A stretch of 64,000 bases of DNA, taken from the NCBI RefSeq assembly GCF_026966905.1, contig NZ_JAPUBN010000021.1, positions 124,001 to 188,000 on the forward strand, read 5' to 3'. A model generated the notes under the pieces. It saw only the letters and a program-made list of their open reading frames with translations. It had not been told where the DNA came from and searched no databases. Positions 1-8,699 of this stretch are shown here, piece by piece. How positions within the stretch are numbered: the stretch's first letter is position 1; each line of letters begins with the position of its first letter. Source of the DNA: Marinomonas phaeophyticola (GTDB lineage Bacteria > Pseudomonadota > Gammaproteobacteria > Pseudomonadales > Marinomonadaceae). A program made the translations under genes and the position numbers.

Positions 1-1320
1 ATCGAAATCGTCAGGTCCAAGACCTATCATTCCAGTTTTTCCTTTTCTGTCTAACATAATGCTTAATTTTTTCTTGTTTTGTTTTAACATGCCAGGAAAA
101 TTCTGCAGTTCAGGGATATACATTCTATGATCCGAAGTCAATTTCCGCGCAGTATCTTTTAACGGTTTGATGTGTTTTTTTACCGCATATTGAACTTTGT
201 CCATCATACCAGGTGTATTGAAGTTGGAACTGCTTAGCATCACATTGACTAATACACTGGTTGGTGCGCAGCAGATAAAATATGCGCCCATTAAAGGGTT
301 TGCTTCAAATAATTCAACGGTAATAATCGGTTTTGCTAATAACTTGTTCGCTGCGTTTTTTTCTTGGATATCTCTTACAACAACTCTTAGGATCATTAAT
401 AATTTAATCATACCTGAAGCCAAGCCAATTGCCGCATTGGTCGCGGTCCCCCCATCGGCTAACGTTGACGCAAGCTTAGAGCCGAAATCGGCTAAGCCTT
501 TCACAAAGCCTTCGAGTTTTTGTTGTGTTTCACGTTCAATCATACGAATAAGAGCGGCAAATGCGGCGGCGGGTTCTGCGATACTTAATGTACGCTGGGC
601 GTGCATTTTTGCTCGGTTTTGTTCGTATGCAGATTGAGCAAGTTTACAGCCTGATACTACCGTTGTACCACCAGAAAAAATAACGCCCACGAATGGGGTG
701 CAAGAGGCGACCAGTTCGGTTACGAAATTAGGCATGATCCCCATCATTGCGGCTAAAACGTCTTTCATAAGGTCCGCTGGAACAATGATTTTAATTAAAT
801 CATTACTTAATTTTGTGGCTTTTGCGGCTGTACCTGAAGAAGACGAGCTAGAAGAAGGCACTAGAGTATGGGCATTTTGAACAACACTTCTAGCCGTGTT
901 AACGGTTGATATTTTTTTAACATTTATCCCAAGAGTTTTACTGTTTCCAGCTATTTTAGTTAATATTCCAGGTCTAAAAACCAGCTGCTTACCTTGAAAT
1001 AGATCTGTAATGATGGCTCTAGATTCATTTTGAAGATTAGACAGGGCAAACATATCGGCTTTTTTTTCTAGCCCAGCTAATTGTCTATAAAGGTTTTCGG
1101 CAACGTGCTCTTTGTTCCTAATGCTTTTTTTCCAGTCGTTACCCTTTGTTTGCTGCCAAGCAATTAATGCTTTTAAAGCCAGACCTTTGTCGTATTCACT
1201 TTTAGTTTGATGGTATTTTTTTAGAGCTGCATCCACGACTTTTAACGCTTTACTTCTGGATTGAGTAAAACCACCTTTTGTTTTTTTCATCCATTCTTCG
1301 TAGGTCATGACATTGGACAT
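1..1320 (-). CDS. Partial large protein of unknown function, possible secreted toxin-type protein (N-terminal 440 residues)
   Basis: The frame is open from ATG at 1320 to the window edge with no stop, so only the first 440 residues are visible. AAGGGG at 1327-1332, six bases before the ATG, supports this start. Residues 1-90 are charged and probably helical (EEWMKKTKGG, DWKKSIRN), a serine run lies at 156-162, and hydrophobic stretches lie near 191-225, 295-316 and 342-361. There is no signal peptide. A soluble helical head, a Ser-rich linker and hydrophobic helices resemble membrane-acting type VI or polymorphic toxins, and the N-terminal pattern recalls proteins near such systems, but this is from memory and weak. 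No secretion gene is visible. The gene is preceded by a perfect palindrome (1337-1350). Confidence 0.75.
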   Translation of the reverse strand, partial: MSNVMTYEEWMKKTKGGFTQSRSKALKVVDAALKKYHQTKSEYDKGLALKALIAWQQTKGNDWKKSIRNKEHVAENLYRQLAGLEKKADMFALSNLQNESRAIITDLFQGKQLVFRPGILTKIAGNSKTLGINVKKISTVNTARSVVQNAHTLVPSSSSSSSGTAAKATKLSNDLIKIIVPADLMKDVLAAMMGIMPNFVTELVASCTPFVGVIFSGGTTVVSGCKLAQSAYEQNRAKMHAQRTLSIAEPAAAFAALIRMIERETQQKLEGFVKGLADFGSKLASTLADGGTATNAAIGLASGMIKLLMILRVVVRDIQEKNAANKLLAKPIITVELFEANPLMGAYFICCAPTSVLVNVMLSSSNFNTPGMMDKVQYAVKKHIKPLKDTARKLTSDHRMYIPELQNFPGMLKQNKKKLSIMLDRKGKTGMIGLGPDDFD

Positions 1321-1845
1321 TACTTACCCCTTTTATACGTTTATAAACGTGAGCTTTAAAGCAATTTTGTGGATTGCTATAGCTTGAAATAAGGAAAATA
1401 ACATTCGAGAAATTCATCGCCGAACATGAATAGACGTCTCGAATTTTATTTTCCATAGGTATTTAATAGTATCTTTAAATAATACCTACAAATAAGACTA
1501 TTCATCTATCTATTTATTCTGATTTGTTCATTATTTTTTAATTTAAAATGAATTTACCAATAGGTGATGAGGCCTATTTATGATGAATATCATTATTATA
1601 TTAACCTATAAATTTTCTCTATTCTCTATAAGCGTATTGGTTTGCTGGCTATCTTTAAAAGTAATGAACAATAGATTAATGATGTCGTTATTAAATTAAA
1701 GTAAATAATCCATTGAAGATAAGCTCGATAATCATTGATTTATAATGCTTTTATTACTCTTAATGAAGATAAAAAAATCTTTTTTCATTCCTATTTTTCG
1801 AATAAATAGCTTAAAATATGGCATAAATTTATCCAAGGAATAGTC
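1321..1845. other. Divergent intergenic region (525 bp)
   Basis: No convincing gene is present. It must hold the promoters of the minus-strand edge gene and the plus-strand permease. Besides the palindrome at 1337-1350, a stretch at 1579-1597 matches 14 of 19 positions of the Fur-box consensus (core ATGAATATCATTAT), which is weak evidence in DNA this A+T-rich. A short minus-strand frame at 1250-1456 overlaps the start of the edge gene and is not credible. Confidence 0.6.
1337..1350. promoter_or_regulatory. 14-bp perfect palindrome before the edge gene
   Basis: ACGTTTATAAACGT reads the same on both strands and sits just upstream of the Shine-Dalgarno sequence of the minus-strand gene starting at 1320. 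Its position between promoter and ribosome site suits an operator, but no regulator is identified and chance is possible in this A+T-rich spacer. Confidence 0.3.
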
Positions 1846-3090
1846 ATGAAAAATGCCATTTTAGGTGCCCAAATGCTGTTTGTTGCTTTTGGAGCACTTG
1901 TTCTTGTTCCGCTGCTTACAGGTCTTGACCCTAGTGTCGCGCTTTTTGGTGCGGGTGTGGGGACCTTACTTTTTCAACTGATTACACGGCGTACAGTGCC
2001 TATCTTTTTAGCGTCTTCTTTTGCGTTTATTGCTCCCATTTTATATGGCATCCAAACATGGGGCATCGCGTCAACTATGGGGGGATTAATCGCGGCAGGA
2101 TTGGTTTATGTCCTGTTAGGCGCGTTAATTCGTTTAAAAGGTTCCGGTTTTATTCATAAACTATTACCACCAGTGGTTATCGGTCCTATTATTATGGTGA
2201 TTGGTTTAGGGTTAGCGCCAGTTGCCGTAAACATGGCTTTAGGTAAGAGTGGTGATGGCGCGGTACAGTTAGTGGATTCGAGTGCCTCTATTTGGATCTC
2301 ATTAGCCTCCTTGCTTATTACGATTTTCATTAGTGTCTTTGCTAAAGGCATGTTGAAACTATTGCCTATTTTCGGCGGTATTTTTACCGGTTATATTTTG
2401 AGTTTGGGATTTGGGGTGGTTAGTTTTGAGGCTGTTACGAACGCGGCTTGGTTTGCTATTCCGAATTTTACGACTCCAGAATTTAATATAAATGCTATTT
2501 TGTTTATGATTCCTGTTGCTATCGCGCCTGCTATCGAACACGTGGGTGATATCCTATCCATTTCTAATGTAGCTGGAAAAGACTTTCTCAAAAAGCCGGG
2601 GTTACATAGAACGATTGCCGGTGATGGTGTCGCTACCATCGCGGCAGCAATGGTTGGAGCGCCGCCGAATACCACATACAGTGAAGTGACAGGAGCCGTG
2701 ATGCTAACAAAAGCGTTCAATCCTGTTATCATGACTTGGGCCGCGATTGTTGCCATTATTCTTGCTTGGGTGGGTAAGTTAGGTGCCTTGCTCCAAACGA
2801 TTCCGGTACCGGTTATGGGGGGGATCATGATCTTGCTGTTCGGTTCAATTGCCGCCGTTGGCTTAAACACCTTAATAAAAAACCAAGTTGACCTTCATAA
2901 ATCTCGAAATCTGGTTATTGTTGGAGTGACATTAGTCTTTGGCATTGGCGGTATGGCTTTTGGTATTGGTGAGTTTAGCCTACAAGGGATTAGTTTATGC
3001 GGTATTGTTGCCATTTTGTTAAATTTGGTGTTACCGAATGATATTGGTGAAAATCATGTGGTGGATAACACTCAAATAGAAAAGAAATAG
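1846..3090 (+). CDS. uraA: Uracil/xanthine permease family protein (NCS2, UraA-like)
   Basis: An inner-membrane symporter expected to import uracil or a related nucleobase with a proton. The 414-residue protein is hydrophobic throughout, with about 14 membrane segments, close to the 429 residues of E. coli UraA. Substrate-site motifs are visible: EHVGD at 231-235 and NTTYSE at 275-280, corresponding to the UraA Glu241 and Glu290 regions. His245 of E. coli UraA is Asp235 here, so the exact substrate is less certain. The ATG is preceded by AAGGA at a suitable distance. It stands alone, with yjbQ 90 bases downstream. The family is secure; the substrate is inferred. Confidence 0.85.
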   Translation: MKNAILGAQMLFVAFGALVLVPLLTGLDPSVALFGAGVGTLLFQLITRRTVPIFLASSFAFIAPILYGIQTWGIASTMGGLIAAGLVYVLLGALIRLKGSGFIHKLLPPVVIGPIIMVIGLGLAPVAVNMALGKSGDGAVQLVDSSASIWISLASLLITIFISVFAKGMLKLLPIFGGIFTGYILSLGFGVVSFEAVTNAAWFAIPNFTTPEFNINAILFMIPVAIAPAIEHVGDILSISNVAGKDFLKKPGLHRTIAGDGVATIAAAMVGAPPNTTYSEVTGAVMLTKAFNPVIMTWAAIVAIILAWVGKLGALLQTIPVPVMGGIMILLFGSIAAVGLNTLIKNQVDLHKSRNLVIVGVTLVFGIGGMAFGIGEFSLQGISLCGIVAILLNLVLPNDIGENHVVDNTQIEKK

Positions 3091-3180
3091 AATTCTCCCA
3101 AGATGGGTATATATCTTTTTCTTGGCTGATTTTCGGTATTAGGTGTCTATTTTTCAATATAATAACGGTCTATTTATATT

Positions 3181-3612
3181 ATGTGGTTACAACGCGAAAT
3201 ACAGATTTCTTCGAAAAAGAGAGGGTTCCATTTAATTACCGATGAGGTGTTAAGACAAGTTCCTGAAATAGCGTCAATTGAGATTGGTTTACTGCATCTT
3301 TTTATAAAACACACATCGGCTTCATTGACCATTAATGAGAATGCGGATCCGACAGTAAGAAGCGATATGGAAAAGCACTTTAATACTTACGTCCCGGAAA
3401 ATGCATCTTATTATCAGCATACTTATGAAGGTGATGATGATATGCCTGCTCACATTAAATCCAGTATCCTTGGATCAAATCAATCAATTCCTATTTCTCA
3501 TGGACAGTTAAATATCGGTATTTGGCAAGGGGTTTACCTTTGTGAGCATAGAGACCATGATGGCGGTAGAACTATTGTTGCAACGTTGAATGGCCAAGAA
3601 AGAGCAGATTAA
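3181..3612 (+). CDS. yjbQ: YjbQ/UPF0047 family protein
   Basis: A small cytosolic protein of the YjbQ (UPF0047) family, whose members have weak thiamine-phosphate synthase activity in vitro; the physiological role is unsettled. The 143 residues match E. coli YjbQ from the first residues (MWLQREI) through HTSASLTINENADPTVRSD (45-63), DDMPAHIKSS and GTWQG-like GIWQGVYLCEHR near the C-terminus. No good ribosome site lies before the ATG, but conservation from residue 1 supports the start. It could be read with the permease upstream, since no terminator stands between them. Confidence 0.88.
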   Translation: MWLQREIQISSKKRGFHLITDEVLRQVPEIASIEIGLLHLFIKHTSASLTINENADPTVRSDMEKHFNTYVPENASYYQHTYEGDDDMPAHIKSSILGSNQSIPISHGQLNIGIWQGVYLCEHRDHDGGRTIVATLNGQERAD

Positions 3613-3680
3613 TTGGTTTCTGATCTATTGGGTTATTGCTAAGATGGTTCTTTATTAATGATTTGAAGGTGGAAGTGACC

Positions 3681-4058
3681 ATGATCGATTTTGAAAATTC
3701 ATCCGTATTTAAGTTAAAACCCATCGAAATGGATAAAGTAAGAGAAGATTTTCATAAATTCCTGATCGAAGGGGAAACTATCTTTGCGGCTTTTAAAACC
3801 ATCCGAGATCAGCTCATTTTCACTAATAAGAGAATTATTGCCGCTAACGTGCAAGGACTTACTGGCTCAAAAGTAGATTATACATCACTGCCTTATAGTA
3901 AGATTCAAGCCTTTTCTGTTGAGACCTCTGGTACGCTAGATTTAGATTGTGAAATTGAGCTTTACCTCAGTGAGCTCGGAAAAGTGAAATTTGAAGTAAA
4001 AGGTTCGTTTGATCTGTTAGAATTTAATCGACTCATTAGTGCCTATGTATTGGCATAA
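3681..4058 (+). CDS. Bacterial PH-domain protein
   Basis: A 125-residue cytosolic protein resembling the bacterial pleckstrin-homology (YyaB/bPH) family. Supporting features are the central ETIFAAFKTIRDQLIFTNKR pattern (about 31-50), where a beta strand with RDQLIFTNKRII is typical, and the following YTSLPYSKIQAFSVE segment. The function of this family is not known; members form oligomeric rings. I chose the ATG at 3681 because GAAGGTGG lies eight bases upstream. A longer frame from 3636 has no ribosome site. It lies between yjbQ and pqiABC without evident functional link. Confidence 0.75.
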   Translation: MIDFENSSVFKLKPIEMDKVREDFHKFLIEGETIFAAFKTIRDQLIFTNKRIIAANVQGLTGSKVDYTSLPYSKIQAFSVETSGTLDLDCEIELYLSELGKVKFEVKGSFDLLEFNRLISAYVLA

Positions 4059-4188
4059 CCCTTTAGACACACAGAGATTTAGTGGAAAGTAATGGGTTTT
4101 GAATACGTAATTTGATCGAATGCCATAATGTATTTGTTAAAGACGGTTACTGATAAACAGAACGTTTTTGTATTGATATTGGGGAAAT

Positions 4189-5457
4189 ATGGGGTCATCG
4201 CTGTTCCAAGAAAGTGTCACCGCATGTGAGGAGTGTGATTTAGTGCACCACATTCCACTTCTGAAAAGAGGAGAAAGATTTGTCTGTGAAGGTTGCGGAC
4301 ATACGTTGGTGAATTTTCGTGAGCACGTAGAAAAACGAATTTTTGCAGCCGGTATATCCTCTTTGTTGATGGGCTTGTTTGCCATCGTTTTCCCTTTTCT
4401 TGGCTTCTCAAGTAATGGCGCAGAACGAAGCATTAGCCTTTTCGATATTATTAATGTTTTGATTACTCAAGACTATCTTATATTAAGTATACTGATTAGT
4501 TTGGCTTTATTTGTTTTTCCACTCGCTTACTTACTAACTATCGTACTATTAGTCTGGTCATTCCATAATCGTCATATCAGTCTTGCCACAAAGCGCTACG
4601 GTGCTCGTTGTGTGATTGTTATTCAGCCTTGGCTGATGGTAGACGTGTTTTTAGTCGGTATCTTAGTGGCTTTAGTAAAGATGAATAGCATGGCGGATAT
4701 TCAACTGGGTTTATCCTTTTGGGCTTTTTGCGCTTATGTGCTTTTATTATTACAGACAGTGATGTTGGTAGATAGGCGTTGGCTTTGGAATAAGGTTGCG
4801 GGTCAAGCTCCTGAGCATAGAATAAGCGATCGACCGCAGCAGGCTAAGAGGCAAGGGTTAATTGGTTGTCATTTTTGTGGCGCATTACTTGCTGATACGA
4901 ATCGTCACTGTAGTCGTTGTGGGCACACTATTCATCATCGTCATCCTCAAAGTTTAGTGACAACCATGGCCTTTCTGATTGCGGCCGTCATTATGTTTAT
5001 TCCCGCCAATATTTTCCCTATTATGCACACTACATTTTTAGGTGGAAATGAACCGTCATCTATTATGGAAGGAGTGTTATTACTTTGGTCTTTGGAGTCT
5101 TATCCTGTAGCCTTAGTGATTTTCTTTGCTAGTGTGGTTATTCCATTAGCTAAAATTTTGTCGTTAAGCTGGCTTTGCTGGCAATGTTATTATCCAACCG
5201 AGAGAGAAACTCTGCAGAAAATGAAACTGTATCGAATTACCGAAGTGGTTGGTCGCTGGTCAATGATTGATATTTTTGTCGTAGCGGTTTTAACGGGTCT
5301 TGTGCAGTTGGGTAACCTAATCTCTATATTCCCAGGCCCAGCTGTTTTATCTTTTGCCGCCGTAGTGATTCTGACTATGCTTGCTGCGGCATCCTTTGAT
5401 CCTCGATTATTATGGGATACTAGGATATCTGCGCCTGTGTTGGAGCACAAAGAATAA
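4189..5457 (+). CDS. pqiA: PqiA, inner-membrane protein of the Pqi lipid-transport system
   Basis: The integral-membrane partner of the MCE protein PqiB in a system that moves lipids between inner and outer membranes. The 422 residues match the usual length (417 in E. coli). Two PqiA modules are visible, each led by a zinc-ribbon: Cys13/Cys16/Cys33/Cys36 and Cys227/Cys230/Cys241/Cys244, each followed by four hydrophobic helices. GGGGAA lies just before the ATG. Its stop codon TAA shares its last base with the pqiB start, which indicates translational coupling. Assignment is secure from sequence and gene order. Confidence 0.93.
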   Translation: MGSSLFQESVTACEECDLVHHIPLLKRGERFVCEGCGHTLVNFREHVEKRIFAAGISSLLMGLFAIVFPFLGFSSNGAERSISLFDIINVLITQDYLILSILISLALFVFPLAYLLTIVLLVWSFHNRHISLATKRYGARCVIVIQPWLMVDVFLVGILVALVKMNSMADIQLGLSFWAFCAYVLLLLQTVMLVDRRWLWNKVAGQAPEHRISDRPQQAKRQGLIGCHFCGALLADTNRHCSRCGHTIHHRHPQSLVTTMAFLIAAVIMFIPANIFPIMHTTFLGGNEPSSIMEGVLLLWSLESYPVALVIFFASVVIPLAKILSLSWLCWQCYYPTERETLQKMKLYRITEVVGRWSMIDIFVVAVLTGLVQLGNLISIFPGPAVLSFAAVVILTMLAAASFDPRLLWDTRISAPVLEHKE

Positions 5458-7100
5458 TGGAAGAGAACAAAAATATTGAAAGCCTTCGCCGAGTGCATTT
5501 TAACTCTATCTGGCTAGTCCCATTGATTGCGATCATTGTCGCTGGATGGATGTTGTATCAGAACTGGGCGAGTCAGGGGCCTGTCATTACTTTAATTGCC
5601 TCTAATGCAGAAGGGTTAGAAGCAGGACAAACTAAACTTAAAGCGCGCAATGTAGACGTAGGAAGAGTCATTGATATCCGACTAAGCAATGATTACGACA
5701 AAGCGATTATCAAGGTTCGTATGAATCAGGGTACGCAAAAAATGCTGAGAAAAGACGCTCAGTTTTGGGTTGTGAAACCTAGAATCGGCAAGGAAGGCGT
5801 GAGTGGTTTAAGTACTTTATTATCTGGGGCATATATTGATATGTCTCCTGGTGAGCAAGGTAAAGAAAGTGATGAATTTACTTTACTCAGCCAGCCTCCT
5901 TTGTCGACTAAGACAGAAGGTATTCGAATTCTATTAAATAGTCATAACACCGCTAAATTAGATGTGGGTACTTTGGTTCATTTTCGCGGTTATGAAGTGG
6001 GTTATGTTGAAGAAGTGGGATTTGATACGGCTGCAGGTTCTATTACCTATCGAATTGTTGTTAAGGCGCCTTATGATGCTTTAGTAAATGATGCTGTCCA
6101 GTTTTGGATTACCCCTGGATTGTTATTTAAAAGCTCGGTGCAGGGTTTTGAAGTAAGACTCGATTCATTGGAAACTTTCGTATCTGGTGGTATCTCGTTT
6201 GGATTAGGAAAAGATAAGCTTGTTGGTAATAGCGTTAAGGATTTAACCTCTTTCCATTTATTTGCCTCCAAAGAAGAGGCAAATCATAATTTGTATGATA
6301 AGACGATCGAGTATTTATTTCTATTTGATTCCAATGTGAGTGGACTTGCGGCTGGCGCGGATGTTGAATTTCGTGGTGTTCGTATTGGTACAGTAATGGC
6401 GGTACCTTTTACTGATATTGCTATGGATGCAACAACCTCTTTCGATCGACCTGTGATTCCGGTATTGGCTCGTATAGAGCCCCAGCGCTTGCATGACTGG
6501 TCTGTTTCAGGTGAACAATCGGTAGAGAAATGGAAAGAGTTACTGGATACGCGTATTAAGCAAGGGTTAAGGGCAAAGCTAGAAATTGGTAATTATTTGA
6601 ATGCCGCGAGGGTGATTAGTCTTGATTTTATGGACAATCCTCCAGCACCGGGTATGACAGAATTTGCTGGTTATGATGTCTTTCCAACGGCACCAGACTC
6701 TTTAGCCGATATCGGTGGTAAAGTGTCTACGCTATTAGACTCTTTTGCGGATGTTCCTTTAAAGCAAACTTTTGAACAGCTTGGGCAAACGATGGCCGAG
6801 GCGAATGAAACTTTACGACAATTACAGTCACTTAGTAACAGTGTCGAACAGTTGTTAGAAAAATCAGAAACACAGCAGATTCCCGATGATATTGCCGAGG
6901 TCATGAAGCAGTTAAATTTAACGCTAGAAAGTTACCAAGCTAATGGTCAGATAGGGCGTCCATTACGAGAAAATATGTTGTCACTAGGGCGATCATTAAA
7001 TGAGTTACAGCCGTTATTACGGCAGTTAAGAGAAAAGCCAAATACCTTGATTTTTGATAGTAAGCCCCGCTTAGAAGTGCAACCGAAAGCGGCAAGATAA
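5457..7100 (+). CDS. pqiB: PqiB, MCE-domain periplasm-spanning lipid transporter
   Basis: The tube-forming MCE component of the Pqi system, anchored in the inner membrane by one helix (about residues 17-35) and reaching across the periplasm. Its 547 residues compare with 546 in E. coli. Three MCE domains are visible, starting near residues 40, 160 and 285, recognised by repeats such as EGLEAGQTKLKARNVDVG and GADVEFRGVRIG. The C-terminal 130 residues form the helical, Gln/Leu-rich needle. The start overlaps the pqiA stop by one base, and pqiC follows after 20 bases, giving a complete pqiABC operon. Confidence 0.93.
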   Translation: MEENKNIESLRRVHFNSIWLVPLIAIIVAGWMLYQNWASQGPVITLIASNAEGLEAGQTKLKARNVDVGRVIDIRLSNDYDKAIIKVRMNQGTQKMLRKDAQFWVVKPRIGKEGVSGLSTLLSGAYIDMSPGEQGKESDEFTLLSQPPLSTKTEGIRILLNSHNTAKLDVGTLVHFRGYEVGYVEEVGFDTAAGSITYRIVVKAPYDALVNDAVQFWITPGLLFKSSVQGFEVRLDSLETFVSGGISFGLGKDKLVGNSVKDLTSFHLFASKEEANHNLYDKTIEYLFLFDSNVSGLAAGADVEFRGVRIGTVMAVPFTDIAMDATTSFDRPVIPVLARIEPQRLHDWSVSGEQSVEKWKELLDTRIKQGLRAKLEIGNYLNAARVISLDFMDNPPAPGMTEFAGYDVFPTAPDSLADIGGKVSTLLDSFADVPLKQTFEQLGQTMAEANETLRQLQSLSNSVEQLLEKSETQQIPDDIAEVMKQLNLTLESYQANGQIGRPLRENMLSLGRSLNELQPLLRQLREKPNTLIFDSKPRLEVQPKAAR

Positions 7101-7120
7101 TATAAAGGAAAGATAGTGTT

Positions 7121-7717
7121 ATGAAAAATTTACGTCTTTTAGGTGTTTGGTTGTTCGCTGTAACTTTATTATCTGGTTGCGCCACACCCGTTGATTCAAG
7201 TTATGAATATCTTTTAATGGATAATAGCAATGCTCAAATTGAAACAGAAGCAACTAAACGTATCTCTGTGCAACTGATGCCAATTGTTGTAGCGAACTAC
7301 CTAGCCGGTAATGAAATTGTATTAGTCACAAGCCGTGGTGAGGTGCATCGATCACAGCTCAATTTGTGGGCAGAGCCTTTATCTCCACAATTGACCCGCC
7401 TTACTCAGCAACGATTAGAAAAAAGTCTTCCCAATCTCACTTGGTTCGTTAGACAAAGATTACCAAGTTATTCAATAGCCCAACTTGATATAGAAGTAGA
7501 TAGTTTTTTTGCGGATTTAAATGGCGTAGTTCATATTTCTGGCCGTTGGCAGTTAATTTCTTCAGAAGGAGAGTTAATTTTGTCGAAAGCGTTTGCGGTT
7601 GAAGATACCTTAAAGAAAGACGGTTATGGCGCTATGTCAGAAACCTTGGCGAAGAATTGGTTTGAAAAAGTAGTGATGCCAATGTCCCATGATATCGCTA
7701 GGATGTTTAATGAATAG
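7121..7717 (+). CDS. pqiC: PqiC, outer-membrane lipoprotein of the Pqi system
   Basis: A PqiC (DUF330/ABC-type transport auxiliary) lipoprotein expected to dock the PqiB needle at the outer membrane. The N-terminus is a lipoprotein signal with lipobox LSGC, so Cys20 would be acylated. Residue 21 is Ala rather than Asp, consistent with outer-membrane sorting. The 198-residue length and the ISVQLMPIVVANYLAG and AEPLSPQLTRLT segments fit the family. AAAGGA precedes the ATG. It is the last gene of pqiABC. Confidence 0.9.
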   Translation: MKNLRLLGVWLFAVTLLSGCATPVDSSYEYLLMDNSNAQIETEATKRISVQLMPIVVANYLAGNEIVLVTSRGEVHRSQLNLWAEPLSPQLTRLTQQRLEKSLPNLTWFVRQRLPSYSIAQLDIEVDSFFADLNGVVHISGRWQLISSEGELILSKAFAVEDTLKKDGYGAMSETLAKNWFEKVVMPMSHDIARMFNE

Positions 7718-7764
7718 ATGTAATCTAGAGTCCGGTAATCACTAAATTTTTATAGGACTAATGA

Positions 7765-7806
7765 CGATAAGAGGAATCACTTACGCAAAGTAGGCTCCCC
7801 TTATCG
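7765..7806. terminator. Candidate hairpin between convergent pqiC and the porin gene
   Basis: CGATAAGAGG at 7765-7774 pairs with CCCCTTATCG at 7797-7806 with one mismatch and a 22-base loop. No strong T tract follows on either strand, so terminator function is inferred only from the position between convergent genes. Confidence 0.35.
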
Positions 7807-7831
7807 GTTTCATCACATGAGTCGAAAGAGT

Positions 7832-8554
7832 TTAGATTGCTATACGAACCCCAATCACCACTTCATGACTTGCTGCATCGTTTACTTTGAACCCGTCAGT
7901 AAAAGCATCCTGGCCGGTCTTGACATCACCAAACGAAGCGTATTGATATTCACCATATATTGATGTGTTCTTCGATACTTCTAAAGTACCGCCAAAACCA
8001 AGGTTCCACGAGAATTCTGTTGAATCTCCATCTGCGTAATCATCATAATAGCCATCGGCTTTACCATCAAATGGATCGAATGCGGCTATGCCTGTGCCAC
8101 CTAAACGAGCGGAGTAATCATTATTTGAAACACCGACACCTGCTTTAATATAGGGTGTAAAAGAGGAGTCATTGACGAAATCATAAAAACCTTCAAGGGT
8201 AACGGTCACACTTTTTATATTGCCATTGAGGTAGTATTCTTCCCCTTCGCGAGCGCCAGTACCCATTTGTCTGTCATTAAAATTACTGTCACGGTAGCCT
8301 AAACGCCCTTCAATACGGAGCTGATCATTGAATAGATAACCAATACCTACACCGCTGACATGACCGCTTTCAGTATCGAATGAACTGGGAAAATCGGAAT
8401 CGACAGCAATATTATTTCCATACGCTTCAGAATCATTGGCGTGTTGGCTAACCCCGAGCTGGGCTGTTGCATAAAAACCTTCAGCGAGTGCGATAGAAGG
8501 AGTCGCTAAGCTAATGGCAATACCTAAAACCAAATTTTTATTACAACTTCTCAT
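7832..8554 (-). CDS. Outer-membrane beta-barrel protein (opacity/OmpW-like)
   Basis: A 240-residue exported protein with a typical signal peptide ending in ALA (residues 22-24), followed by alternating hydrophobic strands: GFYATAQLGVSQ, GVGIGYLFNDQLRIEGRLGY, FTPYIKAGVGVS and the C-terminal strand EVVIGVRIAI. This fits the small eight-stranded outer-membrane barrel family (OMP_b-brl). An acidic loop rich in Asp and Tyr lies near residues 165-185. The cargo or role cannot be told. It is transcribed divergently from a LysR regulator starting at 8700, which may control it. Confidence 0.8.
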   Translation of the reverse strand: MRSCNKNLVLGIAISLATPSIALAEGFYATAQLGVSQHANDSEAYGNNIAVDSDFPSSFDTESGHVSGVGIGYLFNDQLRIEGRLGYRDSNFNDRQMGTGAREGEEYYLNGNIKSVTVTLEGFYDFVNDSSFTPYIKAGVGVSNNDYSARLGGTGIAAFDPFDGKADGYYDDYADGDSTEFSWNLGFGGTLEVSKNTSIYGEYQYASFGDVKTGQDAFTDGFKVNDAASHEVVIGVRIAI

Positions 8555-8699
8555 AATATTTCCTGTAAAAATTCTAGCCCATCAAAACACGTTTTTGCCT
8601 GATGGGACTCATAAAGATGGATGAGGTGGTAATATATCGTTTACAAATTGTTCTGAATATATATGATAATCGTATTTTATAAGTCCGAATTTCAGAACA

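Noticed and set aside
197-880. Plus-strand frames at 197-637 and 698-880
   Set aside because: They are antisense to the open minus-strand gene, with no recognisable motif or start signal.
1250-1456. 68-residue minus-strand frame
   Set aside because: It overlaps the start of the larger minus-strand edge gene and lacks a ribosome site; the edge gene has a strong one.
1579-1597. Fur box
   Set aside because: Matches 14 of 19 positions, but the surrounding DNA is so A+T-rich that this is near chance, and neither flanking gene is an iron gene.
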